Source: JBCBSP01 sp039819095 (GTDB lineage Bacteria; Pseudomonadota; Alphaproteobacteria; Caulobacterales; Maricaulaceae). Taken from it: DNA of 30,302 bases. Below are positions 25,085-30,302 of the stretch, piece by piece; position 1 is the stretch's first letter; every line of letters starts with the position of its first letter. The notes beneath the pieces were generated by a model. That model saw nothing but the letters and a program-made list of their open reading frames with translations. It was not told the origin of the DNA and made no database searches. The position numbers and the translations under genes were made by a program. The DNA lies in the NCBI GenBank assembly GCA_039819095.1, contig JBCBSP010000012.1, positions 1-30,302 of the forward strand. The letters run 5' to 3'.

Positions 25085-26046
25085 TACCCGTTCCCGAACG
25101 ACGCTGGCTCAAGCACGGTCTGGATGATCTCGTCGATCAGCACGATCTCGCCATGCAGGCGCTCAACGCGCTTGCGGTCGTCCAGCGGCTTGAACAGGCT
25201 GCCCGGTTCGAACTGATTGCCGGTCTCCGCGACGATGAGAAGCTCTCCGCGCCCCTGCCCGTCGGACAAGTCCTCATCAAACACGCAGCGCACATTCTTG
25301 CCGTCGAGCCGGGTCTCCAGCCGCAGCAGGCGCTCCATGAAGGACGGCGTCAGCAGGTAGCGCGCCATGACCTGATCGGTGCCGTAGACTTCAAAAGCTT
25401 TCTCGAAATGAGGATCGACCAGGCCGATCCGCTCCAGCTTCTTTCCGGAGAAGGTTTTCTTCGCCCAGCCTTCCAGCGCGTTGAACATCCCCTTGTCGCG
25501 GGTGACCAGCGTGACGCCCTCAATCGTGCGCGGAAAGGCGATGCGGATCAGCACGCCGCGAAACACGGTGACGTAGTAGGTGCGGTTCTTCGACCGCCGG
25601 CGTTCCTCGATATGGGCTTCATAAAGCTCGAAATCCGCGCCATGGGCCTGGCCGGAGAAATGATCTTCGAAGGACCGGCGATCACCGCCCGGCGCCAGGC
25701 CGTGCTGTCGAAACGCGCCAAAATAAGGCCCGCTCGCCAGCTCGCGGCGATAACTGAGTGAGAAACTCTCCGCCAGCCGCGTATTGAGTCCCTCCTTGAT
25801 TTCGGTGTGAAGCGCAGACATCGCCATGCCGCCCCAGGCGAGACCGCCGATCGCCGGCAGGGCGCCCAGGATAAGGATGAGCGGCAAAGGCGCGCCGAAC
25901 CCGGCGACGATCAGCGCGAGCACCAGACCCGCCGCAAGCCCGGCCCCGCCGCCCAGCGTCAGCTTGCGCACGGCGACCTTGCGCCGGGTTTCACGTTCGG
26001 CGAGCCAGGGCTCCAACTCGCGCCAGGCCGCATCAAGATCGCGCAT
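25084..26046 (-). CDS. DUF3137 membrane protein
   Basis: The ATG at 26046 has GAGGG six bases upstream; a TTG two codons earlier is less likely. Of 320 residues, a soluble helix (about 1-30) is followed by two closely spaced membrane helices at about 31-75 (LTLGGGAGLAAGLVLALIVA, then PLPLILILGALPAIGGLAWGG). The large cytoplasmic domain contains FSGQAHGADFELYEAHIEE, RTYYVTVFRGVLIRIAFP, and the family hallmark ERIGLVDPHFEKAFEVYGTD followed by MARYLLTPSFMERLL. The function of DUF3137 is unknown. It sits downstream of popZ, where valS is found in Caulobacter, separated by a hairpin. Confidence 0.85.
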   Translation of the reverse strand: MRDLDAAWRELEPWLAERETRRKVAVRKLTLGGGAGLAAGLVLALIVAGFGAPLPLILILGALPAIGGLAWGGMAMSALHTEIKEGLNTRLAESFSLSYRRELASGPYFGAFRQHGLAPGGDRRSFEDHFSGQAHGADFELYEAHIEERRRSKNRTYYVTVFRGVLIRIAFPRTIEGVTLVTRDKGMFNALEGWAKKTFSGKKLERIGLVDPHFEKAFEVYGTDQVMARYLLTPSFMERLLRLETRLDGKNVRCVFDEDLSDGQGRGELLIVAETGNQFEPGSLFKPLDDRKRVERLHGEIVLIDEIIQTVLEPASFGNG

Positions 26047-26072
26047 GATCAACCCTCATCGCGAAACGCAAA

Positions 26073-26099
26073 CGAGCGCCGGGACGGACCCGACGCTCG
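26073..26099 (-). terminator. Probable terminator after popZ
   Basis: CGAGCG-x-CGGG (26073-26083) pairs with CCCG-x-CGCTCG (26089-26099): ten pairs with one mismatch and a 5-base loop. On the minus strand it is followed by TTTGCGTTTC, moderately T-rich. It lies between the popZ stop (26129) and the DUF3137 start (26046). Confidence 0.55.
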
Positions 26100-26128
26100 C
26101 CGCGCAACTCATATCGTCAGGATCAAGC

Positions 26129-26770
26129 CTAGCGGCGCCGGCGGGCGACGCGCTCGATCTCGGCCTCGACCTTTTCTTCCACGATGGTCGGAAGGTTCTC
26201 GTCCAGCCATTGCTTCAGCATCGGGCGAAGCAGCTCGCGCACAATGCCTTCCAGCGTCTGACCCTGGTCGGACGAGACGCGCAGATTGTCAGACAGCGCC
26301 GCAAACATGCCGGCCGCCGCGCCAGCGGCGGTTTCGTCCAGCAGCGAATCCTCATCGACCACAGGCGCGGGTTCGGGTGCAGGCTCGGGTTCCGGCTCAG
26401 GCTCTGCAGCGAACATGGGCTCAGCTTCCGGCTCAGGGGCCGGTTCGGGCTCAGGCTCGGGCGCAATCTCATCTTCGCGATCAACAATCATCAGATCATC
26501 GGCCACGGCGAGCGGATCGGTGCCGGCGGCGTCGTCCTCGACACGTTCGGTCAGTTCCAGAACGCCTTCATCAACCTCCGGCGCCGGCTCAGGCTCGGGT
26601 TCCGGAGCGACGTCTTCAACCACCGGCTCAGGCTGAGCTTCAGCGACAGGTTCCGGCGCCGTCGGTTCCTCCGGCTTGTCGCCGGGCTCGTCATCTTCAT
26701 TGATGATCCGCCGGATGGAGGCGAGGATTTCCTCCATTGTCGGCTCTTGCTCGGAATTGGTTTCGGCCAT
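26129..26770 (-). CDS. popZ: PopZ-like polar organizing protein (DUF2497)
   Basis: Self-assembling hub that forms a cell-pole microdomain, anchors ParB/parS and recruits cell-cycle regulators. Of 213 residues, the N-terminal interaction helix is EPTMEEILASIRRIINEDD (about 9-27). Residues about 28-140 are a disordered Pro/Glu-rich linker with many EPEPEP units. The C-terminal oligomerization helices run from about 158 (DNLRVSSDQGQTLEGIVREL, then LRPMLKQWLDENLPTIVEEK and VEAEIERVARRRR). This three-part plan and the tolC neighbour match Caulobacter PopZ. The acidic linker gives strong but false ORFs on the other strand. Confidence 0.93.
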   Translation of the reverse strand: MAETNSEQEPTMEEILASIRRIINEDDEPGDKPEEPTAPEPVAEAQPEPVVEDVAPEPEPEPAPEVDEGVLELTERVEDDAAGTDPLAVADDLMIVDREDEIAPEPEPEPAPEPEAEPMFAAEPEPEPEPAPEPAPVVDEDSLLDETAAGAAAGMFAALSDNLRVSSDQGQTLEGIVRELLRPMLKQWLDENLPTIVEEKVEAEIERVARRRR

Positions 26771-26866
26771 GGGACAAGTCCTCTTGCGGTATGGGGCGGA
26801 TCACCGGACTTAACGATATTCGCCGTGCATAAGCTGTGTCCAGCTTGCAACGCTGCTGGAGTGAGG

Positions 26867-28222
26867 CTAGTTCCAGGGCGTTAAGTCAAAGTTAGTGAAC
26901 AAGGCCGCGTCAGAGGCCGTCTCCGGCTGGTAAATCTCAACCGGAAGCGCCAGCTGCTCGGCGCTCAAAAGCCCCATGGATTGAAGCAGGGCATAGCTCG
27001 CCACGAACAGGTCGCGCTCGGCGCGGACCAGCTCCAGACGCGAATTGAGCAATTCCTGCTCCGCATTGAGCACATCCAGCGTCGTGCGCAGCCCCACAAA
27101 GGCTTCCTGCTCAACGCCTTCAAAGGCGATTTCGTTGGCGCGCACCGCTTCACGGCTTGATTCGATCACCGCCTGAGCAGCCAGAAGGCCGTTCCAGGCA
27201 TTGGTGACGCCTTCGATCACCTGACGACGCGCAACAGTGACCTGCAGCCGGGCCTGATCGGACGCGGCGACCGCTTCGCGCACGCGCGAGCGGTTCAGCC
27301 CGCCGGTGAAGATCGGCACCGAAAGCTGGGCCGTGAGGCTGGCGGAGCCTGTCCCCTGCCCGCTGAAATCGGATTCACGCGACTCAGAGGCGCGCGCCTG
27401 CAGCGAGACTTCCGGGCGCAGCGCGCCGCGGGCGACCTCAATGCCGCGTTCCGCCGCGAGTTCGTTGAACTGGGCGGCAAGCAGTTGCGGGTTCATGTCC
27501 TGGGCCATGATAACCGCGTCAGCAAAGCTTGACGGGGCTTCGGGAAGGCCGGACGGCGCGGTCAGCTCGCCGGGCACATTACCCACGACGCGTTCATAGC
27601 TGGCGCGTGATGCGGCCAACGCGGCCTGAGCGGCGGAAAGCTGGGCGCGCGCGCCGGACACCCGCGCCTCGGCCTGGGCGACATCGGTGCGGGTGATTTC
27701 ACCGACCTCGAACCGGTCGCGGGCCGCGCGCAGCTGTTCGCTGAGCACTTCGACATTGTTACGGCGGATGGCGATGACCTGCTGATCGCGCAGCACATCC
27801 ATATGCGCGCCGACCGCATCCAGCAGGATGGTCTGCTCGGTGGAAAGAAGCCCGGCCCGGCCGGCATCGATGAAGGCGGTGGCCTGGTCGATCGCTCCGG
27901 AGGTGCGACCGCCGCGATAAAGCGATTGATTAGCGCTGACGGAGTAGTCGACCGAGCCGTCGCCGGAACCGGTCAGGAAGCTTGAGCCGCCCCAACGCTC
28001 GCTCTCAGAAGCGCTGGCGCCGGCGGAAAGACTCGGCAGACGCGCAGAGCGGGCCTGGACAAGGCGCTCATCGGTCTGGCGCTGGCGCGCGCGCTCAGCG
28101 GCGAGCACCGGGTTGGACTGATAGGCCGTCGCCAGCGTCTCTTCCAGCGTCTGAGAAGCACCGGGCGCAGCGAAGGCCAGAATTGCGAAGCCGGCGGTTG
28201 CGGCGATAAGGAAGCGTCTCAT
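26867..28222 (-). CDS. tolC: TolC-family outer membrane efflux protein
   Basis: Outer-membrane channel for type I secretion and drug efflux. Signal peptide 1-24 (cleavage near PGASQ-TLEE). Of 451 residues, two OEP repeats are visible: TLEETLATAYQSNPVLAAERA (about 25-45) and SFADAVIMAQDMNPQLLAAQ (about 233-252), each leading into long coiled-coil helices. SVDYSVSANQSLYRGGRTSG and SLTAQLSVPIFTGGLNRSRV are the two beta-strand segments. GLRTTLDVLNAEQELLNSRL is the family's equatorial signature. GGAGGGG precedes the ATG. A palindromic operator lies 81-97 bases upstream. Order PCMT - tolC - popZ is as in Caulobacter. Confidence 0.94.
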   Translation of the reverse strand: MRRFLIAATAGFAILAFAAPGASQTLEETLATAYQSNPVLAAERARQRQTDERLVQARSARLPSLSAGASASESERWGGSSFLTGSGDGSVDYSVSANQSLYRGGRTSGAIDQATAFIDAGRAGLLSTEQTILLDAVGAHMDVLRDQQVIAIRRNNVEVLSEQLRAARDRFEVGEITRTDVAQAEARVSGARAQLSAAQAALAASRASYERVVGNVPGELTAPSGLPEAPSSFADAVIMAQDMNPQLLAAQFNELAAERGIEVARGALRPEVSLQARASESRESDFSGQGTGSASLTAQLSVPIFTGGLNRSRVREAVAASDQARLQVTVARRQVIEGVTNAWNGLLAAQAVIESSREAVRANEIAFEGVEQEAFVGLRTTLDVLNAEQELLNSRLELVRAERDLFVASYALLQSMGLLSAEQLALPVEIYQPETASDAALFTNFDLTPWN

Positions 28223-28302
28223 TCATCCCCTCCAGGGTGTTCGCTTCGCGGCCCCCAGGCGCCGCTACACGCCGATATATAGTCAGCCCGATCAATTACG
28301 AT

Positions 28303-28319
28303 AGTGAACAGTGTTCACT
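28303..28319 (-). promoter_or_regulatory. 17-bp palindromic operator in the tolC promoter
   Basis: AGTGAACA-G-TGTTCACT is a perfect palindrome with an odd centre, the form bound by TetR-type dimers. On the minus strand its TTCACT end can serve as a -35 box, with GACTAT 18 bases further as -10, so a bound repressor would cover the promoter of tolC. No regulator gene is adjacent, so control would come from elsewhere. Confidence 0.7.
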
Positions 28320-28337
28320 TTTTAAACGAGGGGTCAT

Positions 28338-28991
28338 CTAAAAGACGAAACCCGCCTCCGGTTCAAAGCCTGGCAACAGCGCCGGCGCGCCATCAAACAC
28401 GGCCCGCTCGCCAATGCGATCGCCAGCGCGCGTATACACCATAGCGCGTCCCACCGCGTCATCGCGAACGAAAACGGCCAGACGCCCGCCATCGGCCAGC
28501 TGGTCGAACCAGGCCTGCGGGACAGCATCAACAGCACCGCCAACGAAGATCACATTGAAGGGCCCCTGGCCCTGCATGCCGGCTTTCAGCTCGCCATGCA
28601 CGACGACGGCATTGTCCGCGCCGGCTGCGGCGAGCCGTTCGGTCGCCTTCTCCACAGCCGCTTCACTGTCTTCCAGACCCACCACGGTATCGGCCAACCG
28701 CGCCAGCACGGCGGTGGAATAGCCGCGCCCGCAGGCGATATCGAGCACCACATCGCCCGTGCGCACACCGGCGGCCTGCACCAGCTTGGCGAAATCGCGC
28801 GGACGAAGAAGCGTGCGCCCCTCCCCGCCATCGATCTGCAGATCGGCATAGGCGTGCGGGTGCTGGGCGCGCGGCACGAAGCTCTCGCGCTCAATCTCGA
28901 ACATGGCGTCCTGCACGCGCTTGTCGGTGACGTCATGGACCCGGATCTGACCGGCGACCATCTGGCGGCGCGCCTCGGCGAATTCGCTCAT
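28338..28991 (-). CDS. Protein-L-isoaspartate O-methyltransferase-like protein
   Basis: A 217-residue SAM-dependent protein of the PCMT family. The ATG at 28991 (MSEFAEARRQMVAGQIRVHD) matches the family start; the open frame continues 53 codons upstream without conservation. Substrate-side motifs are DKRVQDAMFEIERESFVP and GEGRTLLRPRDFAKLVQ. SAM motif I is VVLDIACGRGYSTAVLA (about 81-97), with Ala-Cys where PCMT usually has Gly-Thr. PCMT repairs isoaspartyl damage; this divergent type, linked to tolC and popZ, may have another substrate. The tolC operator lies after its stop. Confidence 0.85.
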   Translation of the reverse strand: MSEFAEARRQMVAGQIRVHDVTDKRVQDAMFEIERESFVPRAQHPHAYADLQIDGGEGRTLLRPRDFAKLVQAAGVRTGDVVLDIACGRGYSTAVLARLADTVVGLEDSEAAVEKATERLAAAGADNAVVVHGELKAGMQGQGPFNVIFVGGAVDAVPQAWFDQLADGGRLAVFVRDDAVGRAMVYTRAGDRIGERAVFDGAPALLPGFEPEAGFVF

Positions 28992-29155
28992 CGGGCTGTC
29001 AACGCTCCTCATCTCATTCGCGCGGCTTATATCGTGCGTGCGGTCGCTCGCGCAATGCGGTCCGGCCTGCGAATTCACACACGCGCTGCGCAAGAGCGAT
29101 TGCGCGCGTTGCGAGGACCGCCAGCCTCGTCTATACGCATCGATCCGCACCGGTT

Positions 29156-29229
29156 GGCGCCATGGCGGAGTGGTGACGCAGAGGACTGCAAATCCTTGTA
29201 CCCCGGTTCGATTCCGGGTGGCGCCTCCA
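29156..29229 (+). tRNA. tRNA-Cys (anticodon GCA)
   Basis: GGCGCC at 29156-29161 pairs with GGCGCC at 29220-29225, followed by T and an encoded CCA (29227-29229). The anticodon loop CTGCAAA gives GCA. The T-arm is CCCCGGTTCGATTCCGGG. The 74-base length and D-arm GGCGGAGTGGTGACGC fit bacterial tRNA-Cys. Confidence 0.95.
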
Positions 29230-29257
29230 ACCTCTTCTCTTCACAGACAATGCATGC

Positions 29258-29617
29258 CTACTCCGCCGCGCTCGCATGTGGGTGATCGATCACGCCGGCG
29301 TCACGCAGATGGCGGTCCAGACGGCCGGTGAAGAACAGGAAGGTCATCCGGTAATCGCTGATCAGCGACCATAGCGGATGAACGAAGGTCGCCGGCTTGT
29401 TGCGCTCGATGAAGGCGTGACTGACCCAGGCGAAGCCATAGCCCACCACCGGATAGAGCAAGAGCATCCACCAGGTCTGCGTCGCCAGCGCCGCGATCAG
29501 AACCGAGCTGGCGAGCACCGTGCCGACATAGTGAAAGATGCGCGTGGCCGACTCGGCGTGCTCGCGCAGATAGACCGGCCAGAATTCGGAATAGCTGGCG
29601 CTGCGTGAAATACCCAT
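29258..29617 (-). CDS. DUF962 / Mpo1-like membrane protein
   Basis: A 119-residue protein with family markers FWPVYLREH (about 12-20), RIFHYVGT (about 26-33), and GYGFAWVSHAFIERNKPATF (about 59-78) followed by HPLWSLISDYRM. Two hydrophobic helices (about 31-46 and 48-65) flank a conserved histidine set. Yeast Mpo1 of this family is an iron-dependent dioxygenase of 2-hydroxy fatty acids. A role in lipid alpha-oxidation is possible here but not shown. AAGGAGA ahead of the ATG is a good ribosome-binding site. It converges on tRNA-Cys. Confidence 0.88.
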   Translation of the reverse strand: MGISRSASYSEFWPVYLREHAESATRIFHYVGTVLASSVLIAALATQTWWMLLLYPVVGYGFAWVSHAFIERNKPATFVHPLWSLISDYRMTFLFFTGRLDRHLRDAGVIDHPHASAAE

Positions 29618-29789
29618 GGCGTGTCTCCTTACCGCGTCACCGTTCGCGCTCGAACGGGTTTACGGGACACGCTAGCATGAGCGCGGGCCGCCGGCGAACC
29701 CTTCTGCGGGCGCAGATACGGGCTTGGCGATTAACGCAGCGGTGAGATTAATGACGAAATCCGGCGAGCCGCCCCAAGGCGTTAGCGGC

Positions 29790-29890
29790 TTGTTAACCTC
29801 GAATCGGCTAATTCTTAATGCGTCTTCAGATGAAGACACCCCACCATCCACCCAATGCCTTTTCGGGAGCCTCCGGGCTCCCGATTTTTT
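29790..29890 (+). ncRNA. Candidate small RNA with promoter and intrinsic terminator
   Basis: There is no ORF here, yet the stretch ends in a strong terminator. Upstream, TTGTTA (29790-29795), a 17-base spacer and TCTTAA (29813-29818) make a plausible promoter, so the transcript would start near 29820-29826 and be about 65-70 bases long. It would hold a 5' hairpin GTCTTCA-GA-TGAAGAC (29822-29837, if included), a C-rich unpaired segment ACCCCACCATCCACCC, and the terminator stem. A C-rich single strand between two hairpins is typical of sRNAs that pair with G-rich ribosome-binding sites. The promoter is weak and no homologue is recognised. The rest of 29618-29789 shows only a 7-bp hairpin at 29640-29657. 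Confidence 0.5.
29864..29890 (+). terminator. Intrinsic terminator upstream of tRNA-Asn
   Basis: CGGGAGC-CTCCGG-GCTCCCG, a perfect 7-bp GC-rich stem, is followed by ATTTTTT. It points rightward, and no plus-strand gene lies directly upstream; the nearest plus-strand gene before it is tRNA-Cys over 600 bases away. It therefore suggests an unannotated short transcript ending here. Confidence 0.88.
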
Positions 29891-29997
29891 CGCCTGCCGC
29901 ATCAACCATCCCGGTGAGCGCAGCCCGGCTGTCATTGCGCGCTTGCACCGCCCAATCTCGATTGCTAAAGACCTCGCCTCCATCCTTGATGGAGTGT

Positions 29998-30073
29998 TCC
30001 CCGGTAGCTCAGTTGGTAGAGCAAGCGGCTGTTAACCGCTGGGTCGCTGGTTCGAGTCCGGCCCGGGGAGCCA
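29998..30073 (+). tRNA. tRNA-Asn (anticodon GTT)
   Basis: TCCCCGG (29998-30004) pairs with CCGGGGA (30063-30069), followed by G and an encoded CCA (30071-30073). The anticodon loop CTGTTAA gives GTT. D-arm AGCTCAGTTGGTAGAGC and T-arm GGTTCGAGTCC are intact. The length is 76 bases. Confidence 0.96.
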
Positions 30074-30176
30074 TCCTTCCTCCCATTCGCGTTTGTATGT
30101 GCCGCCCATAGCTGCTATGCGCGTGACAAGTCATGATCTTGGCGCGCTCACAGCGGGCCTTAATGGGGGACGCGTT

Positions 30177-30302
30177 ATGAAACTCACACATCTTCTTTCC
30201 GGCGCGGCGGCAGCGGCGCTTCTGACGGGCGCGGCGAGCGCGTATGATCTGGTGTTTGTCGACACCGGTCTGGGCGCGTTTTCCGCCAGCGGTGATGAAG
30301 TC
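30177..30302 (+). CDS. Secreted protein of unknown function, first 42 codons (paralogue of the gene at 1-270)
   Basis: The ATG at 30177 follows TTAATGGGGGA, whose GGGGGA is spaced six bases from the start; a very similar block (CTTATGGGGGA) precedes the paralogue at 270. The signal peptide MKLTHLLSGAAAAALLTGAASA ends in A-S-A before YDLVFVDTG. Residues 9-42 are identical to the other copy apart from nothing at protein level; only residues 2-8 differ. The gene is cut by the window end. Function unknown; probably an exported, beta-rich surface or matrix protein. Confidence 0.8.
   Translation, partial: MKLTHLLSGAAAAALLTGAASAYDLVFVDTGLGAFSASGDEV
30201..30302 (+). repeat. 102-bp inverted repeat copy B (paralogue 5' coding region)
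   Basis: Matches the minus strand of 145-246 at 100 of 102 positions, with both changes silent. It continues to the last base of the window, so the repeat may be much longer. Confidence 0.9.

Noticed and set aside
26286..26636. Apparent simple repeat array that could suggest CRISPR or a VNTR protein
   Set aside because: The period is irregular and results from the EP codons of the PopZ linker; there are no spacers and no cas genes.
25826..26884. 352-codon plus-strand ORF with Gly/Ser/Arg/Leu repeats
   Set aside because: Antisense of the Pro/Glu repeats of popZ and of the DUF3137 N-terminus; the apparent repeats mirror the EPEP units.

Overview
The window looks like chromosomal DNA of a GC-rich alphaproteobacterium, most likely a dimorphic, prosthecate-type lineage close to Maricaulales/Hyphomonadaceae/Caulobacterales. 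Four things point there: a PopZ-type polar organizer next to tolC and a PCMT-like gene, an alphaproteobacterial GTTC-N7-GTTC SOS box, the tig-clpP-clpX-lon block, and the SPOR-scpA-scpB block. The order-level placement is inference. No phage, plasmid, CRISPR or insertion sequence is visible.

Layout. At 1-270 (minus) is the 5' part of a secreted-protein gene; its near-identical paralogue begins at 30177 (plus), so the window is bracketed by the same gene in opposite orientations. 417-3006 holds a methyltransferase, tRNA-Val, a 122-bp palindromic repeat, and pheA with a Phe/Tyr-rich leader peptide and attenuator. 3127-4559 is a lipoprotein cyclophilin coupled to a variant amidohydrolase. 4574-11075 (minus) is the proteostasis cluster tig-clpP-clpX-lon; trigger factor carries a histone-like Lys/Ala/Pro tail. 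Divergent from tig is an SOS-boxed operon of a Y-family DNA polymerase and a small Cys-rich protein. 12928-17862 holds tRNA-Leu, a second ClpP-like protease, a CinA N-domain protein, a thioesterase, an M28 peptidase lipoprotein and map.

After a more AT-rich GNAT patch (17863-18697) comes the minus-strand operon SPOR - 15-codon mini-ORF - scpA - scpB, joined by 4-base stop/start overlaps. The nagZ gene often found at that place is absent. dgt diverges from erpA, which is coupled to a nitroreductase gene. Then follow a small membrane protein, xthA, the second copy of the 122-bp repeat, a DUF3137 protein, popZ, tolC with a palindromic operator, and a PCMT-like gene. The last part has tRNA-Cys, a DUF962/Mpo1-like protein, a candidate small RNA ending in a strong terminator, and tRNA-Asn.

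Most of the content is housekeeping: protein folding and turnover, chromosome condensation and polar organization, phenylalanine synthesis, DNA repair and envelope functions. The unusual parts are regulatory or structural: the inverted paralogue pair, the phe attenuator, the paired repeats, the SOS polymerase plus Cys-rich partner, the mini-ORF in the scp operon, the orphan small RNA candidate, the tolC operator and the trigger-factor tail.
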